Source: Streptomyces sp. TP-A0356
GTDB taxonomy: Bacteria > Actinomycetota > Actinomycetes > Streptomycetales > Streptomycetaceae
Assembly: GCF_001417775.1 (NCBI RefSeq)
Contig: NZ_BBZJ01000038.1
Coordinates: 1 to 64,000 of the forward strand
Direction of reading: 5' to 3'
Length of the DNA: 64,000 nucleotides
Shown piece after piece: positions 1 to 10,065 of this stretch (positions within the stretch are counted from its first letter, which is position 1; each line of letters starts with the position of its first letter). Below the pieces are notes generated by a model. That model saw only the letters and a program-made list of their open reading frames with translations. It made no database searches and was not told the origin of the DNA. The translations under genes were made by a program, and so were the position numbers.

Positions 1-105
1 GCGGACTTTGTCCTGGTCGAGAACGGGGCAGTGAAGGAAAAGCACTCCTACGTCGACGGAATGGCGATGCAGGCCGCGCTTGCGCCCGCCGATGCTGCCG
101 CATGA
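1..105 (+). CDS. C-terminal end of a small protein, possibly SnoaL/NTF2-like (5' end outside window)
   Basis: The window opens inside an open frame that ends in TGA at 103-105, giving 34 residues that finish VDGMAMQAALAPADAA. The stretch FVLVENGAVKEKHSYVDG resembles the last strand of SnoaL-like/NTF2-fold proteins, where a phrase of the type 'ENGKIVEHW.V.D' closes the sheet. That is only a family-level guess from a short piece. The start and most of the gene lie upstream of the window. Confidence 0.5.
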   Translation, partial: ADFVLVENGAVKEKHSYVDGMAMQAALAPADAAA

Positions 106-196
106 GCCGCACTGAATGACAAAACGGTAAGAAGCTGTTGTCTTCCGAAACCTGAGGACGGCGGTTTCGCTGGTCAGGCGTAGAGGCGACGTCAGC

Positions 197-789
197 GTGG
201 GAGTGGTGGCTCGTCGTGTCGTCGCCCCCGGGAGGTCGTGGATGCGGTCGGTCGTCGGACTACTGGAAGAGCACGAGCTCGCTGCTCGCCATCGCGTCGA
301 CGGGCTGCGTGAGGACGCCGACCGCCTCCAGGCCGAGTTGGCCGCAGCCGAGCGGGAATGGCCGGAGTGGTCGATCGCCCGCAGGCGGGTCGATACGGTG
401 CCGGCTCTAGGACTGCGGCAACGCCGCCGACGCGGAGGTCACTCCGGATCCGCGGGATGCGGACGCGCAGTCGGCGCCCCGGGATGCGGCGAAGCCGAAG
501 CCGAAGTCGCAGGTGCCGATGCGGCGTGAGGGGCTGGTTTGGTCGGTCGGTGCTGTCGGTCGACTACCAGCGCCTCCTGCAGGCGCTCGCGGACCAGACC
601 CAGCTCGGTCAAGGGCCGCTGAGTTGCCAGGAGACGGCCGCAGCGTTCGGCATGGACGTGGTGTCGGCAAGAGTGGAGGCACAGCGGTCGAAAGCGAAAC
701 GGCTGGTAGCCCTCGGCTGGTTCGCCGAGTCGACGCCGGGCCGGTTCACGCTCGCGCAGGCCGTGGCCGGGCCAGGTGGCGGGTCATGA
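197..789 (+). pseudogene. frameshifted Streptomyces hypothetical protein (coiled-coil N-terminus, winged-helix-like C-terminus)
   Basis: One protein is spread over three frames. The N-terminal part (VVGLLEEHELAARHRVDGL, then a helical Glu/Ala/Arg segment) reads in one frame. A Pro/Lys-rich linker follows in another. The C-terminal part (VLSVDYQRLLQALADQTQLG through GWFAESTPGRFTL) reads in a third frame and ends in TGA at 789. The same domain order recurs in Streptomyces genomes as a hypothetical protein found next to transposases, so the intact form was probably about 190 residues. At least two frameshifts, near 370 and 530, break it. Function is unknown; the C-terminal half looks like a DNA-binding helical fold. 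Confidence 0.55.
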
Positions 790-915
790 GCAGGGCCATC
801 GACCAGTAGACCATCGCTTCGGCGCTGGTGGTGCGGCGTAGCCGTGGGCCAGGCGGCGGGTGTGCATCAGGTGGGCGAAGAACCGCTCGACGATCCACCG
901 CTTGGGCAGCACCAC
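772..915 (-). pseudogene. IS5-family transposase C-terminal remnant
   Basis: Read on the minus strand, VVLPKRWIVERFFAHLMHTR matches the conserved end of IS5-type DDE transposases, in which the motif 'RWVVER...L...RRL' carries the catalytic Glu. The following residues (expected TSAEAMVYWSMALLMTRHLA) occur only after a frameshift. Nothing upstream of the Glu motif remains; the fragment is fused directly to the end of the IS256 remnant at 922. It is inactive debris. Confidence 0.6.
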
Positions 916-921
916 GGGTCA

Positions 922-1593
922 TGCCCCTGTGGTGGTGTAGCGGGGGCCGAGTTGATCTTCGTCCTGGGGGTAGATCGTGACCAGGCTGCCTTCGGGGATG
1001 TAGCGGCGAGGGAAAGCGATCTATTCGTCGTGCATCTCGATAAGGACGGTTGTGGCGAGGCGTTCGAGGGCGTCGGGGTTAGGGAATGTCTGGACGGCGT
1101 CGACGCGGCGCTTGATCTCCCGGTTGACCCGCTCCAGGGGGTTGGTCGACTGGATCTTCTTCCAATGTCGCTCGGGGAAGCCCGCGAAGGCGGTGAGGTC
1201 GACCTTCGCCTCCCAGAGCATTGGCCTCACCTTCGGGAACTGCCGTCCGAGCATGTCGGCGACGCTGTCGAGTTGGGCGCGGACGGCCTCGGCGGTGGGC
1301 TGGGCGAAGATCGTGCGGATGGTTACGGCCACCACCTCCGCGGCGTCCTTGGGGATCAACGCACAGACGCTGCGCAGGAAATGAACGCGACACCTCTGGT
1401 AGGCGGCACCGAGCATGACCTTGCGGACGGCCTTGACCATGCCGCTGTGGTGGTCGGCGATGACCAGGCGGACCCCGGTCAGACCCCGCTCGCGCAAGGA
1501 GGGCGGGAACTCGCTCCAGAACCAGATCTTTCGGACCCGCGCCCCCGCGTCGCGCCTCTCCCCTCGCGCAATCGAATGACCGCTGTCCACCAC
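922..1593 (-). pseudogene. IS256-family (mutator-type) transposase, truncated
   Basis: The reading frame from about 1593 down to 1021 encodes the catalytic part of an IS256/mutator transposase: RERGLTGVRLVIADHHSGMV with the second acidic residue, the AYQRCRVHFLRSV zinc-binding-like segment, and WKKIQSTNPLERVNREIKRR with the catalytic Glu. The first third of the protein is missing. A TAG at 1021-1023 interrupts the C-terminus; homology continues past it (IAFPRRYIPEGSLVTIYPQD), so a Trp codon TGG probably mutated to TAG. The gene is dead, both 5'-truncated and nonsense-mutated. Confidence 0.75.
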
Positions 1594-1804
1594 CGTAGGG
1601 GGATCTACAGCGCAAAAGAACTGGGACTTGACTCAACTGTCTTCATCCGCTGTTGGCTTATGGACATACTGGACACCTCTTGCAGAACGGTGCGGGCCGT
1701 TCACATCTCCCTGGCCACGGAACCGGCCGCACCGCTGTGCGCCTGGACAGCCACGCCCGCATCGTCACGCAGGTCTCCCACACGCTTCCTCCGAGGGCAC
1801 GGAC

Positions 1805-3901
1805 ATGGATGAACAGGAAGACGCTGACGGTCGTTTCGTCAAGGCGGAGCTGCTGCAAGGGCTCGCCATGGCCCTGATGCGGCTCGGCGTGGAGCTCGAC
1901 ATCAGGGGTGCCGACAACAGCGACTGGCTGCTTCTGGTACGGCAGCTCTACGTGCTGAGCTCGCTCGGCGGGCACCAGTTCGTCTCGATCGCCGGTGAGC
2001 AGGGAGCCGGCAAGACGTTGCTCGCCCGCAACCTCTATCCGGACGCGGACACCTGGCTCGAGGACAACACTGGCCTGGGCGAGAAGTGCCCGGTCGCCAT
2101 CGTCGAGCGGGCGGGCCTCCAGGAGCCGCGCGGGGTGGTGGTCTTCCGGCGGCCCGGCGCCCACGCTGAGCGCACCGGCCAGCTTGTGGAGCGGCGGTAC
2201 TACTCGGCCGAGCAACGCGAGGAGTGGCGTCGGCACGTGAAGAGCCAGGATGCCCGAGTGCTGCTGACCCAGCTGGAAGTGCCCTTGGGCTTCTGGCAGT
2301 TGGAGGGCACCGGGTTCGTGCTGCTGCCCGGTCTGGAGCGGGGCCGGGCGCAGGAGCAGTGGCAGGAGCTGATGAAGATCGTCCTGGCCACCAGCCCGGC
2401 CGCGCTCCTCGTTGCCGACGAGCGTCGTCTGGCCAACGCCGGACAGCCCGAGCTGCTGAGCCTGCTGCGCCGGGACGAGGACGAGCTGCACCTGGTGGTC
2501 GCGGTGCCCCGCTGCGAGGCTTCCACACCCGAGGCGATCGAGGAGCGGACCGCTCGCGCGGCGGAGGTCTTCGGGGTCGACCGGGCGGACGTCGTCCCTG
2601 TGGGCAAGGACGGCATCAGCCCGAAGGGCTGGGTCAAGACGCTCAGGACGCGGATCGACGCCAAGCGCGGAGGCGCCCGGGACAGCCGGCGGCTGGAGAC
2701 GGACCTGATGCGTGAACTGATCCGGCGGGATCTCGCGGGTGTCCTCAGGCTGGCTAAGGCGGCACGTGACCGCAAGGCCCTGGACAGCGAGGTCGCCGAG
2801 CAGATCCAGGGGCTGCTGGACGAGTTCGACAAGGCGAGCGACGGTTTGCGGCGCGCGCTCACACCCAAGGTGGCCGAGCACTACGGCCGGCACATGAACC
2901 GGGCTTCGACCAGGTTGACGAAGCTGTTGCATGACAGCGGAGGACTGAAGGAAGCGACCATCCGCACCAAGGACTACTTCCAGCTGCGCAGGAACGAGCG
3001 CGACGACCGCTTGGCCGAGCTGGTACGGCAGGCGTGGCTGACGCCTGCGGAGTCGGAGCAGCCGGGTCTGCCCGGGCCCAACGCTGCCTACCTGGGCAGC
3101 ATCGAGGCGACCGTGCAGGTTCAACGGCAGGTCTACTTGGGGGCCTTCACGGGGTCGCTCACTCAGGGCCGTCTCGACCGCGATGTAGCGCTGGTTCTGA
3201 CGGGCCGGCCGCCCGTCGGCGACGCGGACGCGCAGCCGGACGACCTCCGGGGCACCGTCTCACCCGCGGTGAACGTCGGAGGGCGACTCGTACAGGCCGT
3301 CAGGGCGTTGCCGTTCATGACACTCGACGCCCGGGCCTTCGCGGTAGGCGAGTTCGCGATGCCCGACGGCACACTGGAGACGACGAAGTCGCCCGAACAA
3401 CTGTCGCGCCTGCTGCGCGACCTCGCGGATGAGCGAAAGGCGCTGCTGGGCACCGTGGGTCTCCTGCTGGGCACGGACGCGTTCGTCAACGAGGACATCG
3501 ACCTCCTGGCGCACGTGGGACAGCTCTCGGCAGGCCTGTTCGCCGGCAGCGTGAAGACCGCGGGACTGGGCGCGACCGCCTCGACGCTGCTGCTCACCAC
3601 CGTCGGCGTCGGTGTCGTCGGCGCCACGCTTCTCAACGCTGGGAACAACAAGATGTCCGAGCGTGACGGCCTGGCGAGGTCGCTGCTGGCCCGCCATCGG
3701 GAGGCGGCGGAGCGGCAGGTGCTGGAGAACGTGGACGAACTGCTGCGCGTAACCCGGGAGGTCTTGCAGGCCCGACTGCAGCAGGCGCTGGGGGCGGACA
3801 GCGAACTCAACGGCCAGTTCCGGCTGGTGTCGGCCACACGTGCGGTGGAGAGCTACCGCGAGCGGATGCTGGAGGCGCTCGGCTATGACGAACTCGGCTG
3901 A
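1805..3901 (+). CDS. dynamin-like P-loop GTPase/NTPase, first gene of the GTPase-CHAT cluster
   Basis: The 698-residue product has a P-loop G64-E-Q-G-A-G-K-T71 and a strand VLLPGLERG where a dynamin-type GTPase would carry D-x-P-G, so the G3 aspartate is replaced by Leu. A long helical region follows (about 270-430), and a small-residue hydrophobic pair at about 588-615 (GATASTLLLTTVGVGVVGAT) looks like a membrane hairpin, as in bacterial dynamin-like proteins. Longer in-frame starts exist, but ATG 1805 follows a GAGGG ribosome-binding site. The 3' end overlaps the next gene by 17 bp, indicating translational coupling. I infer a membrane-remodelling GTPase or degenerate partner of the next gene, perhaps acting as a heterodimer as in LeoA/LeoB-type pairs. 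No named family was recognised with certainty. Confidence 0.75.
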   Translation: MDEQEDADGRFVKAELLQGLAMALMRLGVELDIRGADNSDWLLLVRQLYVLSSLGGHQFVSIAGEQGAGKTLLARNLYPDADTWLEDNTGLGEKCPVAIVERAGLQEPRGVVVFRRPGAHAERTGQLVERRYYSAEQREEWRRHVKSQDARVLLTQLEVPLGFWQLEGTGFVLLPGLERGRAQEQWQELMKIVLATSPAALLVADERRLANAGQPELLSLLRRDEDELHLVVAVPRCEASTPEAIEERTARAAEVFGVDRADVVPVGKDGISPKGWVKTLRTRIDAKRGGARDSRRLETDLMRELIRRDLAGVLRLAKAARDRKALDSEVAEQIQGLLDEFDKASDGLRRALTPKVAEHYGRHMNRASTRLTKLLHDSGGLKEATIRTKDYFQLRRNERDDRLAELVRQAWLTPAESEQPGLPGPNAAYLGSIEATVQVQRQVYLGAFTGSLTQGRLDRDVALVLTGRPPVGDADAQPDDLRGTVSPAVNVGGRLVQAVRALPFMTLDARAFAVGEFAMPDGTLETTKSPEQLSRLLRDLADERKALLGTVGLLLGTDAFVNEDIDLLAHVGQLSAGLFAGSVKTAGLGATASTLLLTTVGVGVVGATLLNAGNNKMSERDGLARSLLARHREAAERQVLENVDELLRVTREVLQARLQQALGADSELNGQFRLVSATRAVESYRERMLEALGYDELG

Positions 3902-5792
3902 CCTCGACCGGCTGCGCTGGTCGTGGTCGTCCGAGGCCGTCGCCTGGCTGCGGGCCAGGCTGTGGGGTGTGGACGAGGCGTTGGAGCAGTCCGATCTCGC
4001 CCATGTGATGGTGCTCGGAGACTCCCAGGTGGGCAAGTCGACCCTGCTGCTGAGGCTGCTCGGCGTGACCGACCCAGAGGCCGCGGCCGAAGCGGCCGTC
4101 CCCTTGCGGGCTGGGCGGGGGCGTGGCCGGTCGGCGACGCCGGTGCCCATCCGCTACCAGTGGTCCGGGGACCCGGACCGATGGTCCTTGGCCTACGCCG
4201 GCTCGGGCGACGCGTCCGGCGAGCACCCGGGAACCGCCTGGCTGACCTCCGGGCAACTGAAGAAGCGGCTGCGGTCGTTCCGCACCGGCGCCACGGGAGA
4301 TCGGCTGCGCTGGGAGTCGCGGGCCCGGCCGCTCGAGATCGGGCTGCCGGACCGCTTCGCCGGCCCCAATCGGCGAACGGACCTGCGGGTCTTCGACCTG
4401 CCGGGGCTGCACGGCGCCGGAGTGGAGGAACGGGAGGCGGCCAAGGCCCTGCTGGCCGTCTACGCGCCCGTGGTGGACCACGTCGTGTTCGTTGTCTCGG
4501 CGGACCAGTTCGCCGAGATGGTCCGGGACCCGGCGATCACCGAGAACCCCTTCCTGCGCGGCTGGGATGACCAGGCACACCGCTTCAGCCTCGTGTTCAC
4601 CAGAGCGTTCAGCGGTGACAGCGTGCGCAGGCACTTGCACGCGGTGCTCGGTGAGCCCGGGTACCCCGGCTGGGCCCGCCGCGACCGGGTCGTCGCGGCC
4701 GTCCAGGAGCACTACGCCGAGCAGCTGCTGGTGTCGGAGTTGCCCCCGGTCGCGCCGAGCGCTCTGTTTCCGGTCGAGATCGGCGAGTCCTGGAAGGAGT
4801 TGCTGGACAGCGACCCCTCCTACGCCGAGGCGGTGACCTCCGTCTGTGACGAGCTGCTGCGGCGGCTCAGCGACACCGTCGCCCGCTACTCGGACCCCGA
4901 CCGCAGGCATCTGGCAGCGTCGGAGATCGCCGCAAGGGTCGAGATGGTCGTACGGGACGACATCAGACGCCGTGAGAAGGCCCTGAGCACGGCGGCGCAG
5001 ACCTGGCGGCGCGCCAAGCAGGCGCACACCGAGGCGCTCGCCTTTGTGGAACGGGCCCAAGCGGCCGCGAAGGCAGCTCGCCGGAGGACCGAGGCGCTGC
5101 GGAAGCGCTTGGAGAGGCTCGCCGAGTGGCCGGTCGTGTACGTCCGCCCCGGCAGGCCGGACATGAAGGGCAGCCTGGTTCGCGCGAAGCAGGAGGAGGA
5201 GCGCGCCGCCTGGACGGAAGCCGCACGCAGAGCGTGGACAGACTGGCGCGAGACCACTGAGGAACCGGAGGTGCCGCGACAGCCGCCGCACGACCTGAGC
5301 ACCCGGATACGAGAGGACTACGACGAACTGTGCGGCTGTTGCCATCTGTGCGAACGGTGGAAGCGCTTCATGGGGGAAGGCCCGGACCGTTGCTACGAGC
5401 GGATGACCGACGTCGGCACGCGCATGCCGGCCCGGATCCGGACCACGCTGCGCGAGCACGCCGACTCGGCGACCGCCCGGTTGGCCAAGGCCGAGGCCGA
5501 TGCCGATCAGCAGTGCACGGTCGCGTCCCGGTACGCCGGCCACACCGCTAAGGCAGTGGCGCGCGCGATCGCCGAGCTGGACGAGCTGCTCGAACGAGCG
5601 TCCGAGGCGCAGGTCGAGGACGCGGCCAACCTCACGGTGGCCCGGTCGGTACGGGTGGTACACAGCCAGAGAAATGAGACGTACGTCCACCACTTGCTGG
5701 ACCGGGCGGCACACTCGGACGGTGACGAGCGGTCCTGGCTTGTCCTCGCCGCCCTGCGCGGGATCCACGATCTGAACCGGATGTTTCCATGA
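3885..5792 (+). CDS. dynamin-like GTPase, second gene of the GTPase-CHAT cluster
   Basis: This 635-residue protein has a canonical P-loop G45-D-S-Q-V-G-K-S-T53 and an intact G3 motif (VFD171-L-P-G174), followed by a helical, charged C-terminal half typical of stalk regions. No standard N-K-x-D G4 motif is visible; TRAF at the expected place may substitute. A cysteine cluster C483-x-C-C-x2-C489 followed by a Trp/Arg-rich stretch could bind a metal. ATG 3885 has a GGAGG ribosome-binding site inside the upstream gene, and the stop overlaps the next start as ATGA. The pairing of one complete and one degenerate GTPase in a coupled operon suggests a hetero-oligomer. Function is inferred, not shown. 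Confidence 0.8.
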   Translation: MTNSADLDRLRWSWSSEAVAWLRARLWGVDEALEQSDLAHVMVLGDSQVGKSTLLLRLLGVTDPEAAAEAAVPLRAGRGRGRSATPVPIRYQWSGDPDRWSLAYAGSGDASGEHPGTAWLTSGQLKKRLRSFRTGATGDRLRWESRARPLEIGLPDRFAGPNRRTDLRVFDLPGLHGAGVEEREAAKALLAVYAPVVDHVVFVVSADQFAEMVRDPAITENPFLRGWDDQAHRFSLVFTRAFSGDSVRRHLHAVLGEPGYPGWARRDRVVAAVQEHYAEQLLVSELPPVAPSALFPVEIGESWKELLDSDPSYAEAVTSVCDELLRRLSDTVARYSDPDRRHLAASEIAARVEMVVRDDIRRREKALSTAAQTWRRAKQAHTEALAFVERAQAAAKAARRRTEALRKRLERLAEWPVVYVRPGRPDMKGSLVRAKQEEERAAWTEAARRAWTDWRETTEEPEVPRQPPHDLSTRIREDYDELCGCCHLCERWKRFMGEGPDRCYERMTDVGTRMPARIRTTLREHADSATARLAKAEADADQQCTVASRYAGHTAKAVARAIAELDELLERASEAQVEDAANLTVARSVRVVHSQRNETYVHHLLDRAAHSDGDERSWLVLAALRGIHDLNRMFP

Positions 5793-6346
5793 TCGATGAG
5801 CCCTCCGCTGCCGAGCCGCTGTGGGCCTCCTTCCAGGATGTTGTCGAGCAACTGACCGGACCGCTGGCCGCAAGCACGGTCGAGCGGGTCGCCGAAGAGG
5901 TGGGGCGGCTCGAGAAGTCCCTGGCAGAGCTAAGGAAGGACCTGAATGGGCTGGCCGTCGAGCAAGATGACGCTGCCCGCGCGCTGAAGAAGCAACAGGA
6001 GGCGCTGATCAGGGCGAATCAGCAACTGGGTTGGCAACTGGAGACCCTCAAGCACGACTTGGCCGAGCAGCTGAAGCTGAGCCACGAGGCGCAGTCGGCC
6101 GCCGCGCGCGAGGACACGGCCGGCGTTCTCCGCGAGGTGAGCCGGGCGGTCGAGGAGGCCCGGTCATCCGCGACAGCGCTTGAAGCGGCAGTCGGCGAAC
6201 GGCTGGCCCGGCTCCGCACGTCATGGGCGGCTGACCTCGAGGCCCTGCGCGCCCGTCAGTCCGCCACCCATCGGCTCGCGAGGGTCACGGTGATGCTGCT
6301 CTCCCTGGCGCTCGTCCTCGGCGCCGTCGGAGTCGTTCTGCGGTGA
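5789..6346 (+). CDS. coiled-coil protein with C-terminal membrane anchor
   Basis: The 185-residue product is almost entirely helical with heptad-like Leu/Ala/Glu spacing (residues about 25-150). It ends in one hydrophobic segment, VTVMLLSLALVLGAVGVVLR, with no further domain, so it is a tail-anchored coiled-coil protein. ATGA overlap with the second GTPase gene places it in the same translationally coupled operon. A plausible role is a membrane tether or scaffold for the GTPases. No family name is recognised. Confidence 0.75.
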   Translation: MIDEPSAAEPLWASFQDVVEQLTGPLAASTVERVAEEVGRLEKSLAELRKDLNGLAVEQDDAARALKKQQEALIRANQQLGWQLETLKHDLAEQLKLSHEAQSAAAREDTAGVLREVSRAVEEARSSATALEAAVGERLARLRTSWAADLEALRARQSATHRLARVTVMLLSLALVLGAVGVVLR

Positions 6347-6535
6347 CCGATGCCACCAGTCGTGCTCGATGAACAGCGGTGCGCTGCGCTGACGCACTGG
6401 AACAGGCCTGGCAGGAGGTGACCAGCAGGTCGCTTCCCTCAGCAGTACGACACCGTGTACTCGCCGACCCGCTCCGGCCCGACTGACCGCGTTGCGCGGC
6501 AGCCATGGGCACATGGGCTTCATAGGGTGACCGAG

Positions 6536-9500
6536 ATGGGGGACAGGGCATTGTCACAAGGGGTGCAGTGGGTACTGGGAATCAAACTGCGACCAGTCGT
6601 CGCGGCGTCGGGTCCCGGAGTTGGGATCGTTCTCAGTGATGGAAAGTCGCGGCATCAGGCCGAGATTCCGATGCCTGACCTGGAGGTCAGCCGGCACGAT
6701 CACGAAGAAGTTCGGTGGTATCTCGAGGAGTACCGCGAATTCCCCTCCGACCCCGCACCGGTCATCGCGACGCGCTGTTCCGCCCGGCTGGCGGAACTCG
6801 GCGAATCGCTCTTCCGCGCGCTGTTCGATTTCTCCGAGGAAACGCGGACCCTGTGGAGGCAGGCCAGGGCACGGGTGCGAGACCTTCGCGTCGAGGTGGA
6901 TGCCGGCCTGGACGCCGTGGTGTCCGTGCCGTTCGAGCTGCTGCGGGAGCCGAGGGAGCCCGCCCTGTCCCTGACGGCTCGCTCCTTCGTCCACCTGTGG
7001 TCGCCTGGGAATGACGCCGCCGAAAGGCAGACGCCGATCCGTCACGGGCCGATCAGGATTCTGCTCGCGATCTGCCGGCCACGCCATGACCGCGATGTGG
7101 CCTTCCGGTCGGTCGCTGGCCGGCTGATCCGGTCGGCTGAGCGGCGGCCGGATGTCCGGATAGAGGTTCTGCGTCCGCCGACGTACGAGCAACTGCAACG
7201 CACCCTGCAGGAGGCCAAGAACCGCGGCGAGCCCTTCCACATCGTCCACTTCGACGGACACGGCTCGTTCAACAACGCGGGCGGAGCAACCCCACAGGGC
7301 TTCGCCATCTTCGAGGATCCCAGCTCCACGGACAACCGCAGGCTCGTCACCGGAGGACAACTGGGCGAACTGCTCACCGTGACGGGTGTCTTCGCCCTCA
7401 CCCTGAACGCATGTGGCTCAGACCGGACCGACAGGAACGGCGCCGAGGCCGCCGATCCGGCGTCCGACCCGGAGTCTGCCTCGCAGCAACTGCACAGTTT
7501 CGGATCCCTCGCCCGCAATGCCCTGCGGTCGGGACTGGGCGCGGTGGTGGCCATGCGCTACGACGTTTATGTGTCCGCGGCCGCCAACTTCGTCTCCGCA
7601 CTGTACAAACGCCTCGTAGATGGAGCCGAGTTGGCTGAGGCGGTCACGTCGGCCCGGAGGGATCTGGCCGCGTCGACCGGTCCGGGGCCGCGGACGGATG
7701 AGTGGCTGGTGCCCGTGGTCTATGAGCGCTATCCCGTCCGTCTGTTTGACGCGACGCACCACGCGGCCGGTGACGGCCGGAGTGCACCGCCGGATCCGGT
7801 CGCCCATCCCCTGGACACACCGCTGCCCGTGCCGCCGAAGATCGGATGCGTGGGCCGCGACGACGTGATCATCACAGTGGACCGAATCTTCGACGACGTC
7901 CGGCCCGTTCTGCTCCAGGGCCCGGTCGGCAGTGGCAAGACCACCACAGCGGCGGACTTCGCACGCTGGTACCGCCGCACCGCAGGCGTGCGGGGCCCGG
8001 TGGTGTTCACCTCCCTTCGGACCACCCCCTGCGCCGGACTCGACGCCACACGACGGCGCCTAGGCGGCCTGACACCGACGCCGCCCGATGGCGCATCGCC
8101 GGCATCCGCGCTGTGGGTCTGGGACGACGTGGAATCGGCTGCCACCTCGAGCGACGCCGAGCGTGCCCGCCTGGCGGGTCTCCTCGCCGAGCTGTCGGGG
8201 GGCCCCGTGCGGGTTCTGCTCATTGCCACGGACGGAGCGCCGTGGCTGCCAGGGCGGATCGAGCGCGTCATCTTGGGACCCTTGAGCATCGCGGAGCGAA
8301 CCGAGTTCGCGGCACTGGCTCTGGGATCGCACGCGCCTGGCCTGCCAGAGTCGGTCCTCCGTTCCAGCCAGGGCAATCCCCTGGTGCTCCAGGCCCTGTG
8401 CCGCCAACTGCCGGACGCCGAACGGATCGGAGGGGTGGAAGCCTGGCTGGAGGCTCTACTCGCAGGCACCGGCCGCCCGCTCGAACCCGGCGAGGGCGCA
8501 CCCACTTTGGCCGGCACCATCGCGAGCCTTCGCACTGTCTTCGACGCGCAGGAACAGCGCCTGCTCACTCTCCTGCTGTTCTTCCGTAGCAGCGTCGCCG
8601 CCATGCATCTGGCCGCTCTGACCCGACGACTGGAACACACCGAGGCGGGCCAGTACGTGACCGCCCTGGACAAGGACTCCGCCGCCCGCCTCCTAACAGC
8701 GGTCGCCGCCCTGGGCTGGCTCACCCCCCCCGGGGCGCGGATTTCCATGCGATCCACCCAATGCTGCCCTTCGCCCTGCGGCCGCTACTTGCCTGGGCAG
8801 ACAACCTGTCAGAGACGATACGCAGGGCTCTCACCGAGCACTACGACCAGCACGGACATGCGCTGTTCTGGACATACAACCACGGCAACCGCGAGATCCT
8901 CGACCTTATCGCACTCGACGAGGACAACCTGCTGCACGCACGACGGTTCGCCCTGGACCACGCGCTGGTTGATGAGGTCATGGGCCCCATGCAGGCGCTG
9001 CGCATGCTGTACCTGGAAAGGGGCCGACGGCAGCGCTGGCGCGACCTCGTCGAGGGCCTGTCTCCCACGCTGCTCGACCCCGCCACCGGCGCCCCACGCT
9101 CGGACCTCCGGTTCCGGGACACCGCCCTCCACGCCGTGCTCGCGCAGTACCTTACCGAGACGGATCAGGCACGATCCGGCCGGGCGGCCGCACAGCCGGA
9201 CGGGGGAGCGCGGCCGTACACGAGCGGCGGAACAGAGACGGCGTCCTCGCCGCCGGAAACCGCCATGCAGCACAACCCCCGCCACGAGGTGGAGCGCCTG
9301 CTCGCTGAGAAGACCGAGCTGAGCCTGCGGCGGGCGGTTGACCTCGCGCACCAGATCGATGACCGGACACTGGAGGCGACGGCGCTCATCCAACTCGGTC
9401 GCTGGTACCGGGCTCAGCGCGAGCCGCGCTTCGAGCGCATGGCGGAAGCCTGCTACGAGAAGAGCCGCACCCTTGCGGGGAAGACCGACCACCTCACCAC

Positions 9501-10038
9501 CGCGCGCGCCCTGGACGGCCTCGGAGCCCTTCAGCTCGACCGTGTCAACAGACTCAACAAAGAGCACCTTCAACGGCTCGTACAGACCGGGGCGATCGAC
9601 ATGAGCCGCCCTGGCCGGATCACTGTTCCCCTTCCAAAGGAGGCACTCGACGCACTCGCACTCGCGGCAAGCCATTACACAGAAGCGCTGGAACTGTTCC
9701 AAGAAGATGACAGGAAGAGCGACGAGCTCAGGGCGTCGCTCCATCACCAGTTGGGCGGCATCTACAAGATGGTCGGCGCGAACGAAAAGGCCGCGCGGCA
9801 CTACCGTCAGGCTGTCCTGGCGCACGACCTCGCGGGTGACCCCCTCCGCGCCGCGCAGAGCCGGATGGACTTCGCGGAATTTCTCGTGCACCGCGGGGGC
9901 CGAGTCGAGGATGCTCTCCTGTATGCCCAGAAGGCGCTGCATGACTACCAGTCGCTGGGGGAGCCGTGCCGTGAACAGGCCGCAGCCGCTCAGAGCCTGG
10001 TCGACGAGCTGACGCGAACCGTCGGGAATGCTCCGTGA
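6536..10038 (+). pseudogene. CHAT-domain protease fused to STAND NTPase and helical/TPR repeats, frameshifted at a C8 run
   Basis: The first frame (ATG 6536) carries a CHAT caspase-like peptidase. The catalytic His242 lies in HFDGHGS and Cys293 in TLNACGSD. A linker (PVAHPLDTPLPVPPK) leads to a P-loop NTPase G462-P-V-G-S-G-K-T469 with a Walker B-like strand ALWVWDD, as in STAND/AP-ATPases. At a run of eight Cs (8724-8731) homology moves to the -1 frame and continues (DFHAIHPMLPFALRPLLAWA) to TGA 10038 through helical repeats including TPR-like units. One extra C would give a single 1167-residue protein. Without it, the first frame reads out-of-frame residues to 9322. This may be a true mutation, an assembly error in the homopolymer, or slippage. 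The gene starts 190 bp after the GTPase operon, on the same strand. Confidence 0.8.
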
Positions 10039-10065
10039 CCCGCTCGAGGGTGCGCCCCTCGCGGT

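Noticed and set aside
3807..5873. 688-codon open frame on the minus strand opposite the second GTPase
   Set aside because: It is antisense to a well-supported gene, is Arg/Pro/Gly-rich as expected from GC-biased shadows, and has no domain or ribosome-binding site.
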